DNA of 46,006 nucleotides from Anaerolineae bacterium. Its GTDB lineage: Bacteria > Chloroflexota > Anaerolineae > B4-G1. The position numbers and the translations under genes were made by a program. This document shows positions 7,374 through 15,727 of the stretch, one piece after another. Every line of letters starts with the position of its first letter. Within the stretch, counting starts at the first letter, position 1. The notes under the pieces were generated by a model that ran no database searches, was not told the origin of the DNA, and saw nothing but the letters and a program-made list of their open reading frames with translations. The stretch spans positions 1 through 46,006 of the forward strand of contig JADHWW010000106.1 of NCBI GenBank assembly GCA_016783285.1, given 5' to 3'.

Positions 7374-8018
7374 TCACCGATTCTCCAACCGGAACCCGTG
7401 CCCCCGCACGGTGACGATGTAGGTGTGATCCGGGTCTGCGGCCGAGATGCGGTCGCGCAGGCGGCGCACCAGCGCGTCAATCGCCTGCTCCGAGATGCCC
7501 ATCGATTCTTCCTCGGGCCAGACGGCCGCCACGATCGCGTCCCGCGAGACCACCTCACCCTCGTGGTCGAGCAGCAACTCCAACAGCCGATACTGGGCCA
7601 CTGAGAGGGGCGGGGTCAACTCGTGCCCTCCGATGAAGGCCCTTTTGGCGGCCCGGTCTACGCGCAGTCCCCGTCCCGGTCCGGTCAACTCCAGTGGCAG
7701 CGTCGCGTCGGTGCCGACGAAGCCCATCTTGACGCACAGTGCGATCTGTATCTCGTCTCCGTCCTTCAGACGGTACGGCTTGTCGCGCACCTCCTGGCCA
7801 TTGACGTAAGTGCGGTTCTTACTCCCCAGGTCGCGCAGCAGATAGCCGCCTTTGTCTCGTTCGATCCGGGCGTGCTGGCGTGAGGCTTGCCGTTCTGGTA
7901 GTACGATGTCGCAATCCGATCCTCGCCCAATGATCACCTGATCCTGCTCGATGATCCAGCGCTGCCCTTTCAGTTCTCCCTCGTAGATGATGAGCATTGG
8001 CATGTCCTGTTGGTTCAT
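7374..8018 (-). CDS. FHA domain - winged-helix DNA-binding protein
   Basis: This 214-residue protein has an N-terminal FHA domain (about 25-95) with the phosphothreonine-binding signature: GRGSDCDIVL (31-40), SRQHA (46-50) and SKNRTYVNG (66-74). A C-terminal OmpR/PhoB-type winged helix follows (about 130-212; LSVAQYRLLELLLDHEG, ISEQAIDALVRRLRDRI, YIVTVRGHGFRL). It has no receiver domain, so control would come through phospho-threonine recognition. The ATG at 8018 has an excellent AAGGAGG 5 nt upstream, which rules out longer in-frame starts. It is divergent from a Ser/Thr kinase whose start is 74 nt away. The pairing suggests that the kinase controls this regulator, by analogy with FHA substrates of bacterial STPKs; this is not shown by the sequence. 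Confidence 0.9.
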   Translation of the reverse strand: MNQQDMPMLIIYEGELKGQRWIIEQDQVIIGRGSDCDIVLPERQASRQHARIERDKGGYLLRDLGSKNRTYVNGQEVRDKPYRLKDGDEIQIALCVKMGFVGTDATLPLELTGPGRGLRVDRAAKRAFIGGHELTPPLSVAQYRLLELLLDHEGEVVSRDAIVAAVWPEEESMGISEQAIDALVRRLRDRISAADPDHTYIVTVRGHGFRLENR

Positions 8019-8092
8019 CACAACCTCCTTGACAGAATCGCTTTTCTCCCTTATGATGAAACGTAGCCGCGACGGAGAGAAGAAGAGAAAAC

Positions 8093-9076
8093 TTGGCCCG
8101 CCTGCTTGCATCTGGAACCGTCCTGCGTGGACGGTATAAAATCATTGCGCCTGTCGGCCGGGGAGGTATGGGCGCGGTGTACCGCGCTGAAGACCTGCGC
8201 CTGGAGGGTCGCATCTGTGCGATCAAGGAGGTCCACCCGGACCCTGACGCGACGCCGGAGGCGCTGGCCCAATCCCAGGAGCAGTTTCGCCGCGAGGCCT
8301 TCACGCTGGGGCGGCTGGATCACCCGAACCTCCCCAAAGTCTCCGATACATTCACCGAGGGTCAGCGGGAGTACCTGGTGATGGATTTCGTCGGCGGGCA
8401 AGACCTGCGTCAACTGATGGAGGAGAAACGCCGGGAGGGAAAGTTTCTCGATGGAGAGCAGGTGCTCGAATGGGCCGATCAGTTGTGTGATGCGTTGGAG
8501 TACCTCCACAGCCAGGACCCTCCCGTGCTCCACCGCGACATCAAACCAGCCAACATCAAATTGGCCCCCGGTGGGTTGATCAAGTTGGTGGACTTCGGGC
8601 TGGTTAAACTGCTGGCGGCGGATGACGCCCGCACCATCACCGTGCTGCAAGGCCGGGGCACTGTCGCCTATACCCCATTGGAGCAGTATGGTGGGGACAC
8701 CGGTCACACCGATGCCCGGTCCGACATTTACTCGTTTGGCGCTACGCTCTACCATCTGTTGACCAACCAACCTCCAGCAGATGCCAAGCAGCGTTTCCTC
8801 AACCCCAACGCGCTCGTGTTCCCGCGAGCGATCAGCCCACGTGTCTCTCCTGCCACAGAGCGTGCCATCCTGACGGCCATCGCTATCCATCCCGATCTAC
8901 GCCCACCGGACGTGGCGGCCTTTCGCGAAATGTTACACGCCGGTTCGCTGCCACCTTCACTGATTACCCTGGTTCCTGCGCAAGGGGAGTGGCGCCAGGC
9001 GGTGGTCGAAAATCGTGGTTTGCTGATGCTAGGCGGCGTGATGCTCGTCCTCGCCGTATTGGTGACCTTCCTGTAA
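8093..9076 (+). CDS. Membrane-anchored serine/threonine protein kinase (PknB-type)
   Basis: This 327-residue Hanks-type kinase has the glycine loop GRGGMGAVY (22-30), ATP-anchoring Lys45 (CAIKEV), catalytic loop HRDIKPAN with Asp149, DFG at 167-169, and a [11 protein letters not shown] activation-segment end followed by [16 protein letters not shown] single transmembrane helix closes the protein (about 308-327; [17 protein letters not shown]), with essentially nothing outside, so there is no extracellular sensor domain. Orientation with the kinase domain in the cytosol is the usual one. The TTG at 8093 is the only start before the conserved region; the upstream purine-rich stretch is a modest ribosome-binding site. 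It is divergently paired with the FHA-winged-helix gene. Confidence 0.93.
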   Translation: MARLLASGTVLRGRYKIIAPVGRGGMGAVYRAEDLRLEGRICAIKEVHPDPDATPEALAQSQEQFRREAFTLGRLDHPNLPKVSDTFTEGQREYLVMDFVGGQDLRQLMEEKRREGKFLDGEQVLEWADQLCDALEYLHSQDPPVLHRDIKPANIKLAPGGLIKLVDFGLVKLLAADDARTITVLQGRGTVAYTPLEQYGGDTGHTDARSDIYSFGATLYHLLTNQPPADAKQRFLNPNALVFPRAISPRVSPATERAILTAIAIHPDLRPPDVAAFREMLHAGSLPPSLITLVPAQGEWRQAVVENRGLLMLGGVMLVLAVLVTFL

Positions 9077-9097
9077 TTAGCCGTTAGCCATTGGCTG

Positions 9098-11986
9098 TTA
9101 GCGATTGACTACTTGTTCAGGCTGTCTCCGCCGGCTGGCAATCCACGCGATGAGCAGCGGCACCAGACTACCAAACAGCGCTATCCCTCCCGCGGCCCAC
9201 ACGCCGCTTCGCTCTCTCAGCCGGGCAGCCCCTGGCACACGCAGCGCGTAGGCCAGATACAGCGCGAGTCCGCCTATCACACACCACAGCGCCAGACGCA
9301 TGGCCTGGCTGACCGGTCCGTTGTTCAGGCGCACGACGTAGTAGCCCGTGCCGCCGACGATCAGGACGCCAATCAGCGCCAGCGCCAGGCCCAGTGGCCC
9401 AGCCCCGTCGTCCGCAGTAGGGGGCTCTCCCGCCTCCTCCTCTTCCGAGCCAGGTGTTGGTTCGGGCGTCTCTTCTGGCGCTGATTCCGGGCCCGGAGTG
9501 AGCGTCGGTGTCGGTGTGGGCACCGGCGTGGGCGCCGGCGTGGGCGTCCAGATAATGGCGGGCTCTCCCTCCGGGATCGTGATTTGCAGGCAGATTGTAC
9601 GTGGAATGGGGTCCGCCTGGATGGATATATCGAGTTGTCCCGTCCGCTCCAGAGTGACCGCCGTTTCGGCCACGCCACCACGGGTCATTTTTGCGATGTA
9701 GTGTTCCAGCCCCTCTTGTGGATAAGTGAAGATGAACTGGACAGGGGTATCATCGGGCACCGGATGGCCGTTGTGATCCACGATCACATTGGTGCTCAAT
9801 CTCAACTCATCGCCGACGTCAGGCTGAGGAGGCTCTGGTGTTGGCTGGCCCTCCTCGGGCGGCTCTAGCGTTGGTTGGCCTTCCTCGAGCGCTTCAACGA
9901 CGTAGTAGTACAGAGCGACAGACTGCTCAGGGTCGGGGCGGACCTGGGTCAGCAGGTCGTAGTTGATGCCAGCCACACTGACCGGCGGGGTCCCCACCGG
10001 CGCGAACTCGCCGAACAGTGCTCGCACCGAGGCTTCAATCAGAGGCTCTGCCCGGCCGTAGGCCACGTAGTAGGCGCTCAACTTGCTGATCTCGGTCGCG
10101 TCGAGGTAGTAGGGGGCGTCATAGGCCAGCACGACCAGGTGTGGTTGGCGCAATGCATCGGCCCGCTCGGCGAGAAATCGCCGCACGGCTCCTGACTGGG
10201 GCGGGTCATCGGTTGGGTTGAGCATGGCGAAGATGATCCAATCGGCCCTTTGTAGTGCTGTTTCGACGGGGTGGGGTGCGGTTGGCGTGATAACTTCCCC
10301 GGCCGCAGGGGTCGGCATAGGGAGCGGAGGTGGCGCATTCATGTATTCTTCCAGTTGGCCGAAGGTGAAGTTGGTCACCAGTGAGGGGTCAATCTGCCCT
10401 GTCGCACGAGGGCCATAGAGTCGCACAATCGTGTCTCGCAGCGCGAGGGGGTCGATGTAAGGCACATGAGCACACGTGGTGCAGGGCTGTCCCTCCCGAT
10501 TGTCGGTGAAGATGACGATGTTGTCCTCAGGGGTCGGAGGGGAAGGGACCAGGTCAGGCGAGGGAGGAGAAAGCAGTGTGATAGCGTCGCGACCAGCGGC
10601 TGACACTGTCTCCAGGTGAAGCCCTACCTGCTCGCTGGCCGTTTCTGCGTCCGGCTGGGCGGCGGCGAGATCGAACGCGCCATCGTAGAGCGCAAGTTTG
10701 AGCCGCAATATGCGCGCTACTGCTGCATCCACCAGCGCCTGAAATGAGGGGTCATTGTCATATTTCTCGCGGAAAAAAGTGATCGTGGACTTGACGTTGG
10801 CAGTCTGATCATCCCAGTCGTCGCTGAGCGCGAATTGGGAGAGAAGCAGAAGGTCGTTGCCAGCGAGGAACGCTTCTTGCGCGATACGGCGGCTGTTGAA
10901 ACTCTTCTCGTCGGGATCGTAAAAACGCTGTAGCGCACGCAGACCCAGCCCGTCGGAGATCGTCACGCCACCTTCTTCTCGCCAGCCGGTCAGTTCCGGC
11001 AACCCCAGCAGCCGCTGAAGCACCTGGCTATCCACGCTGATCGGACGAGTGGTGACGAAGCGTCCCCCTTCCAGTCCCCGGAAGCGGATGTGAGACACCA
11101 TCAGGCCGTCCGGGCGTGCCAGCGGGTCCTCGGCCTGGGCCACAGTGAAAAAGGGAGCCAGGTCAATCTGTCTTAGTTTCTCCAGCGTGCGTTGTACTGT
11201 GGAGACCTCCTCATTGGGCGAGCGGTCGGAGGCTCCCAGGCCGGGGAAATGTTTCGCTACGACCGCCACCTGTCCCGAGGATCCTGCGTGGACGCCACGG
11301 ATGTACGCCTGTCCCATCTGCCCCACCCAGAACGGTTCCCCCCCGAAGGCTCTCACGCCCAGGTCACCAGCGCTCTCGGGGCGTGGGTTTTCGAGCACGT
11401 CCAGCGATGGCCCCAGCAGCATGTTGATGCCCAGAGCAGGCAGTTCCTGTCCCACAATCTGGCCTATGGTCTCGGTGTGGCTCAGATTCCAGGTGGCTCC
11501 TAACGCCATCTCGGAGGGCAGCGGGGTGGTCCCGCTGACGATGCTGGTGAAGGGCATGCCGTTGCCCTCGTGGTTCACGGCGATAAAGAGGGGGATGAAA
11601 GGCCCCGGGGGGAGATCTTCCCTGATCAGTGTATCGGTTACCGGCTGTGTCGCCGCCCAGGCGGCCCCTTGGAGTTGACTAACTAGTGTGGCTACCTGCG
11701 CGGGTGTATTGCTCTCGTTGATGATGTTTCCACAGTCAGGCAGAAGCACTACCCCGCCGACGTGATAGTCGTAGATCAACTCCGTGATAATGGCGTCCTC
11801 TGTGACCTCGGCCCCGGGGAAGGTGACGAGGAAAAGTTGCCCGACCTTGGCGGCACTGGACATAAGTGCCATCAGCCGTGCGACATCGTCTTCCTCCTGA
11901 GCGCGGACTATCCCGAATGGCACGAGCGGTATCAGTATGGTGGCCACGAGGGCCAGCGTAACCAGCCGTTTCAATTGCTCAACCAT
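9098..11986 (-). CDS. Exported, C-terminally anchored GH3 (NagZ-like) glycoside hydrolase
   Basis: This 962-residue protein starts with a signal peptide (basic start, hydrophobic core VTLALVATILIPLVPFG, AQ junction). A glycoside hydrolase family 3 barrel follows (VGQLFLVTFPG, GGVVLLP, VVAKHFPGLG, VTISDGLGL), then a second alpha/beta domain, a Thr/Pro/Glu-rich linker and about three C-terminal transmembrane helices. The nucleophile Asp (SDGLG) is present. The NagZ loop after KHFPG, normally carrying an Asp-His dyad (DSH), reads ASDRSPNEE, so the usual acid/base His is missing and substrate or activity may differ. The ATG at 11986 is chosen because the signal peptide starts there; a family A element abuts it. 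It acts outside the membrane, possibly on cell-wall amino sugars (inferred from the family). Confidence 0.85.
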   Translation of the reverse strand: MVEQLKRLVTLALVATILIPLVPFGIVRAQEEDDVARLMALMSSAAKVGQLFLVTFPGAEVTEDAIITELIYDYHVGGVVLLPDCGNIINESNTPAQVATLVSQLQGAAWAATQPVTDTLIREDLPPGPFIPLFIAVNHEGNGMPFTSIVSGTTPLPSEMALGATWNLSHTETIGQIVGQELPALGINMLLGPSLDVLENPRPESAGDLGVRAFGGEPFWVGQMGQAYIRGVHAGSSGQVAVVAKHFPGLGASDRSPNEEVSTVQRTLEKLRQIDLAPFFTVAQAEDPLARPDGLMVSHIRFRGLEGGRFVTTRPISVDSQVLQRLLGLPELTGWREEGGVTISDGLGLRALQRFYDPDEKSFNSRRIAQEAFLAGNDLLLLSQFALSDDWDDQTANVKSTITFFREKYDNDPSFQALVDAAVARILRLKLALYDGAFDLAAAQPDAETASEQVGLHLETVSAAGRDAITLLSPPSPDLVPSPPTPEDNIVIFTDNREGQPCTTCAHVPYIDPLALRDTIVRLYGPRATGQIDPSLVTNFTFGQLEEYMNAPPPLPMPTPAAGEVITPTAPHPVETALQRADWIIFAMLNPTDDPPQSGAVRRFLAERADALRQPHLVVLAYDAPYYLDATEISKLSAYYVAYGRAEPLIEASVRALFGEFAPVGTPPVSVAGINYDLLTQVRPDPEQSVALYYYVVEALEEGQPTLEPPEEGQPTPEPPQPDVGDELRLSTNVIVDHNGHPVPDDTPVQFIFTYPQEGLEHYIAKMTRGGVAETAVTLERTGQLDISIQADPIPRTICLQITIPEGEPAIIWTPTPAPTPVPTPTPTLTPGPESAPEETPEPTPGSEEEEAGEPPTADDGAGPLGLALALIGVLIVGGTGYYVVRLNNGPVSQAMRLALWCVIGGLALYLAYALRVPGAARLRERSGVWAAGGIALFGSLVPLLIAWIASRRRQPEQVVNR

Positions 11987-11992
11987 TTCGTC

Positions 11993-12143
11993 CAAACTGC
12001 TCAACCAGTCATAAATAGAACACGGATCAACACGGATCATACGGATGTACGCAGATAAAGATAAAAAACCTGTGAGAACCCGTTTCATCCGTGTGTATCC
12101 GTGTGCTATTTGTGCCTGTTTTGGGAAGAGCATGAGTAGTCAC
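11993..12143 (-). mobile_element. Family A element, copy 1 (151 bp), in the GH3 leader
   Basis: A 151-bp non-autonomous element is flanked by an 8-bp duplication ATTTCGTC (11985-11992 and 12144-12151). Its ends are degenerate inverted repeats, CAAACTGCTCAA and GTGACTACTCAT, against GTAACTGCTCAG in copy 2. The interior is rich in ACACGGAT / ATCCGTGT and differs from copy 2 (39834-39984, opposite orientation) at about a dozen positions. The duplication overlaps the ATG of the GH3 gene, so the element lies between promoter and start codon. It has no coding capacity. Confidence 0.9.
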
Positions 12144-12162
12144 ATTTCGTCCAACCGGGTCT

Positions 12163-12190
12163 ATTGTACCTGAAATGAGGTAGAGCGCAA
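12163..12190 (-). promoter_or_regulatory. Probable original promoter of the GH3 gene
   Basis: On the minus strand TTGCGC (12190-12185), a 16-nt spacer and TACAAT (12168-12163) point at the GH3 gene. Without the family A element the ATG would be 17 nt after the -10 box; with it the leader is longer by 159 nt. Confidence 0.5.
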
Positions 12191-12199
12191 TTAAGGAAT

Positions 12200-12222
12200 C
12201 CCGGCTTCTGGCAAAAGCCGGG
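12200..12222 (-). terminator. Probable terminator of the xerD-PNP operon
   Basis: An 8-bp GC-rich stem CCCGGCTT/AAGCCGGG with a 7-nt loop lies about 30 nt past the stop at 12255 on the minus strand and is followed by ATTCCTTAATT, a weak T-rich tail. It would separate the operon from the GH3 promoter just beyond. Confidence 0.5.
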
Positions 12223-12254
12223 GTTGTCCCGCTTACTCACCGACCTATTGGTCA

Positions 12255-13121
12255 TCAGGGGATGATGCTGATGGTGATGGGCAGGATGACCTGGTCATCA
12301 CCTGTCCCAGTCAGGACACGTCCGGTGGCCGGATCGTACAGGCCGACCGCGATTCTCGCCGGACCAGCGTAAGCCGTATCGTAGAAGGTTATCTGGTGCA
12401 GGTCTACGATAGTCTCGCCGGGAGTCCAGTCATTGGTGGGGCGGGCTCCACTGGCGGGAGCGCCGTCGTGTTGTGCGATGAGGCGACCATCACCCGATAG
12501 GATGTGGGTGAATACCATGTAGCCTGTCGGGCTGGTCCCCTTCAGCGCCCGCCAGTAAAGTGTGATCTGCAAAGGCTGTGCTGTGCTGACCGTGGCAGCC
12601 GGCAGGTTATAGCCAACCAGTTCTGCAAAGTCGCCGAAGCGGACGTATAATTCGCCGGAGGCGGCCGCCTCTGGCGTGTCGGTTGGTTCTGGAGTGGGGA
12701 CCTCGATCGATTCCGGTGGAGGAGGAGTGGAAACTGGCGCGGCCGTGGTCAGCGAGGTGAGCGTCGGTGCCAGGGATTCTAGCGTGGGGCCGGGAGTGGA
12801 TGTGGGGGCGGGGGTGAGAGGCTCCACGCCGGCTGATAACGTGGGGCTTGGGGGTGGGGTTCCCGACCCGTAAATGGGCAGGCCGGGCAGGATAACAGTG
12901 GTACTGACGAAGATGGCGACTCCGGTAGCGACGAGTATCAGGACCGTTGCCCAGGCCTGCACGACTCTTGTGGTGGCTGTGTCCCGTTCGAGCGTGAACA
13001 TAGCCAGGCTCCGATCCCGCTGAGCGGCCAACGCACGCATCACATAGACGATGATGCCGATGGCGCACACAACGTACAAAATCCAGGCGTGCTCAACCAG
13101 CCATTGAAGGAGAATCGTCAT
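12255..13121 (-). CDS. Two-helix membrane protein with Pro/Thr linker and beta-sandwich domain
   Basis: This 288-residue protein of unknown function has two N-terminal transmembrane helices (WILYVVCAIGIIVYVMRAL and AWATVLILVATGVAIFVSTTVIL), then a 60-residue Pro/Thr/Ser-rich linker and a C-terminal beta-rich domain (about 150-288). That domain has features often seen in Chloroflexota glycosyl-transferase-associated or secreted proteins (LQITLYWRALKGTSPTGYMVFTHIL, IAVGLYDPATGRVL). The beta domain probably faces outside. Its ATG overlaps the PNP stop (ATGA), so translation is coupled to PNP. No catalytic motif is visible. It is the last gene of the operon. Confidence 0.8.
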   Translation of the reverse strand: MTILLQWLVEHAWILYVVCAIGIIVYVMRALAAQRDRSLAMFTLERDTATTRVVQAWATVLILVATGVAIFVSTTVILPGLPIYGSGTPPPSPTLSAGVEPLTPAPTSTPGPTLESLAPTLTSLTTAAPVSTPPPPESIEVPTPEPTDTPEAAASGELYVRFGDFAELVGYNLPAATVSTAQPLQITLYWRALKGTSPTGYMVFTHILSGDGRLIAQHDGAPASGARPTNDWTPGETIVDLHQITFYDTAYAGPARIAVGLYDPATGRVLTGTGDDQVILPITISIIP

Positions 13122-13960
13122 AATGCCCTCAATACTCCGCGAATGATGGCTTCCAGCCGTGGTACCAATGTCTGGCCAGCCTCCAGCACCTCGTCGTGGG
13201 TCGTCTCCGCTGACGGTGCGCCCTCGGCCGGCGCAACGTTGCTGATGCCGGAGAGCCCTAACACCTGTGTGCCGCCGTGCCGGGCGACAGTGACTTCGGG
13301 GACAGTGGACATGCCTACGGCATCTGCCCCGATCAGGCGCAGGAATCGCAAATCGGCTGGTGTCTCGAAACTAGGCCCGGCCAGGCACACGTACACACCT
13401 TCTTGCAAGGGTACATCCGCTTTGGCCGCTACTTGCCTGGCAAGTGCCCGCAACTGTATGTCGTACGGTTCCGACATATCGGGGAAGCGCGGCCCGAACT
13501 GGTCGAGGTTTGGACCACGCAGTGGGTTCAGCCCGCTCATCCCGATCAGGTTGATGTGGTCGGTGACGAGCATCACGTCTCCTGCCTGGAACTCCGGGTT
13601 GAGGCCGCCTGCCGCGTTGGTGATGATCAGAGTTTCGATCCCCAGAACCTGCATTACCCGCACAGGAAAGGTGACCTCAGCCATCGAGTAGCCCTCGTAA
13701 TAATGGGCTCGTCCCTGCATCACCACCACGGTTCGCCCTTCCAGCCGCCCAACGACCAGTTGGCCCACGTGCCCTTCCACGGTTGTGACGGGGAAGTGAG
13801 GGACATCGCCATAGGGGATTACGACGCCATCCTCGACGGCATCGGCCAGCGGGTTGAGGCCGGAGCCGAGGATCAGGCCGATCTTTGGTTGGAGTTGGGT
13901 CCGTTCTCGTATCGTCACTGCTGCAGCATCTAAGTGCAACCACGAGAAAAACTCAGGCAT
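13118..13960 (-). CDS. Purine nucleoside phosphorylase (trimeric, PNP family I)
   Basis: This 280-residue enzyme cleaves purine nucleosides with phosphate to base and ribose-1-phosphate in cytosolic salvage. It has the family's LILGSGLNPLAD phosphate loop, GRAHYYEGY, ITNAAGGLNPEF, GVYVCLAGPSFETPA and the GADAVGMSTVPEVTVARH segment with its base-site Glu and Met. The SNVAPAEG segment replaces the usual N-x-A base-contact region but keeps the Asn. Length and motif order match low-molecular-mass trimeric PNPs. AAGGAGG lies 8 nt before the ATG at 13960. It sits 27 nt downstream of the bPH2/SHOCT gene and overlaps the next gene by four bases. Guanosine/inosine preference is expected for the family. 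Confidence 0.95.
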   Translation of the reverse strand: MPEFFSWLHLDAAAVTIRERTQLQPKIGLILGSGLNPLADAVEDGVVIPYGDVPHFPVTTVEGHVGQLVVGRLEGRTVVVMQGRAHYYEGYSMAEVTFPVRVMQVLGIETLIITNAAGGLNPEFQAGDVMLVTDHINLIGMSGLNPLRGPNLDQFGPRFPDMSEPYDIQLRALARQVAAKADVPLQEGVYVCLAGPSFETPADLRFLRLIGADAVGMSTVPEVTVARHGGTQVLGLSGISNVAPAEGAPSAETTHDEVLEAGQTLVPRLEAIIRGVLRAL

Positions 13961-13987
13961 GATTATCTCCTCCTTAGCCCTTGATCT

Positions 13988-14632
13988 TCATAACCTGGCC
14001 AGCAGTTGCTGTTTCTTCTCCTCGAATTCCACGTCGCTGATCATGCCCTTCTGACGCAATTCATCCAGTTCAGCGATCAGTTCCGGGATGTCACCGGCGT
14101 TGGGCGCTTCAGCAGTCAACACGCGCCCTGCCTGTTCCGTAAGAATATCCAGCCTGGTGAGGGCCTCTTTTTGATCCAGCAGTTCCTTCTTGAACGCGAT
14201 GGGGTCAGCGATGCAAGGGAAGACATCAATGCCGCTTTCGGAACCGGAGATGATTTTAATGTCGCCGAAGTTGAGTAAACGGGCTGGCGCTGATTGCGTC
14301 ATCACGATATCGTTGATTTTCTCCAGCGAGGTGTCGGACACCCGTTTGCTGAACGTCCCCGTCACCTGGATGATGCGCCGATTGGTGATGATGTATTGTC
14401 CGTTCCACCACATCCCGATGCGGAGTGTGAGATGGCCGATCGGTATGACCAATAACAAGAGGCCAAACCATGTCCATGGTGGGGAGAGGATGATCCCCAG
14501 TGCCGAGAGCCCGACGATGACGATGCTGATCGTTACGTCCACCAGGATCGTGGGCAGCAATGTGATCCAGTGGTCGCGGGCGACGCGCACGATGCGTTCG
14601 TTGCGTGCTAGCAGTTTTCTGACGTAATTCAT
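13988..14632 (-). CDS. Membrane protein with bacterial PH domain and SHOCT motif
   Basis: This 214-residue protein has two closely spaced transmembrane helices (about 22-65), then a bacterial PH (bPH2/YdbT-like) domain (about 75-150: YIITNRRIIQVTGTFSKRVSDTSLEKINDIVMTQS). A short C-terminal SHOCT motif (about 178-214: IAELDELRQKGMISDVEFEEKKQQLLARL) closes it. SHOCT motifs are thought to mediate oligomerisation. The function of this family is not established; membrane-surface or stress roles are suggested for relatives. It is the second gene of the minus-strand run after xerD and before PNP. Confidence 0.88.
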   Translation of the reverse strand: MNYVRKLLARNERIVRVARDHWITLLPTILVDVTISIVIVGLSALGIILSPPWTWFGLLLLVIPIGHLTLRIGMWWNGQYIITNRRIIQVTGTFSKRVSDTSLEKINDIVMTQSAPARLLNFGDIKIISGSESGIDVFPCIADPIAFKKELLDQKEALTRLDILTEQAGRVLTAEAPNAGDIPELIAELDELRQKGMISDVEFEEKKQQLLARL

Positions 14633-14686
14633 TTGGCCCCCCTTATGTGGATTGCCCCCTGGTCGCGCTTGGGACAGGCCCGGCGT

Positions 14687-15577
14687 CTATGCTCTCGGAT
14701 GAGCCTTGTCGTAGGCCCCTCGCTTGCGCCGGGTGGAAACCTTGGTATAGACCTGCGTGCTGGAGATGTTGGCGTGGCCTAGTAATTGTTGTACCTCACG
14801 CAGCCCCGCCCCACCGTCGAGCATGTGGGTGGCGAAGGAGTGACGGAGCGTGTGAGGTGTAACATCCCGTTCGATACCGGCGGTGGTTGCATATTCCTTG
14901 ACAATCAACCAGAGCCCCTGTCGGGTCAAGGGCTGTCCCCGGTGGTTGACAAACAACGCTGTTTCGTCCCGTCCCTGCAGCAACCTGGTGCGGCCGGTCT
15001 CAAGGTAAGCGCCGAGTGCTTCCTGTACACGCTCGTACAGCGGCAGAATGCGCTCTTTGTGTCCCTTGCCCAGGCAACGCGCTGTTCCGGCCTCCAGGTC
15101 TACTGCGTTCATCTCGAGTCCGATGACCTCACTGGCACGCATACCGGTCGCATACATCAACTCGAGCAGTGCGCGGTCACGCAGTGCCTTGGGCGTGTTG
15201 GACTTGGCCGGCTCTGCCAGCAGGCGGGCCGTCTCCTCTGGGCTCAGGGGACGAGGGAGGTGCTTTTCCACCGGAGGCGAATCTATCGCAGCGGTGGGGT
15301 CATCTGGGAGCACGCCATCGGTAACCAGGAAATGGAAGAACGACTTAACAGCCGCGACCTTTCGGCCCACTGTCGAAGGGGCATATTCACGTTCCTTCAG
15401 GTACAGGATGTAGTTCAGGATGCGTACCCGGCCCACTTCTTGCCAGGAGGAAACGGGTTGGCCTGCCAGATAGGTCAGGAACTGGGTGAGGTCGTTGCGG
15501 TAGGCTGAGATGGTATGGTGCGAGCAGCCTCTCTCTACGGTCATGAAGCGAAGGAATTCTTCAACCTGTGTCTGCAT
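14687..15577 (-). CDS. xerD: Tyrosine recombinase XerC/XerD-type
   Basis: This 296-residue tyrosine recombinase has an N-terminal SAM-like DNA-binding domain (1-95) and a C-terminal catalytic domain. All catalytic residues are present: Arg147 (TGMRASE), Lys171/174 (GKGHKE), His242 and Arg245 (HTLRHSFATHML), His268 (LLGH) and nucleophile Tyr277 (STQVYTKVS). Length and spacing match chromosome-dimer resolvases (XerC/D) rather than phage integrases. XerD is favoured over XerC by overall resemblance only. AAAGGG lies 8 nt before the ATG at 15577, and a TATAAT box on the minus strand (15618-15613) could be its promoter. It is the first gene of a run with bPH2/SHOCT, PNP and a membrane protein, and is divergent from nagA. 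Confidence 0.92.
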   Translation of the reverse strand: MQTQVEEFLRFMTVERGCSHHTISAYRNDLTQFLTYLAGQPVSSWQEVGRVRILNYILYLKEREYAPSTVGRKVAAVKSFFHFLVTDGVLPDDPTAAIDSPPVEKHLPRPLSPEETARLLAEPAKSNTPKALRDRALLELMYATGMRASEVIGLEMNAVDLEAGTARCLGKGHKERILPLYERVQEALGAYLETGRTRLLQGRDETALFVNHRGQPLTRQGLWLIVKEYATTAGIERDVTPHTLRHSFATHMLDGGAGLREVQQLLGHANISSTQVYTKVSTRRKRGAYDKAHPRA

Positions 15578-15612
15578 CGCCTGTCCCTTTCGACGTATCC
15601 ACTTCTCACTCT

Positions 15613-15641
15613 ATTATAGCATACTTTGCATGAACTCAAAA
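15613..15641 (-). promoter_or_regulatory. Possible xerD operon promoter
   Basis: The minus strand carries a perfect TATAAT (15618-15613) 35 nt before the xerD ATG. The -35 region is poor: TTTTGA at 17-nt spacing, or TTGAGT at 15 nt. Confidence 0.4.
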
Positions 15642-15727
15642 TGCAAATCGGCCGGCAGGCTTGACGAGAACCGTGTTCGTGCTATCATTTGACATCTGGA
15701 GCATCGCCATAGAGGAGCGAGCCTGGT

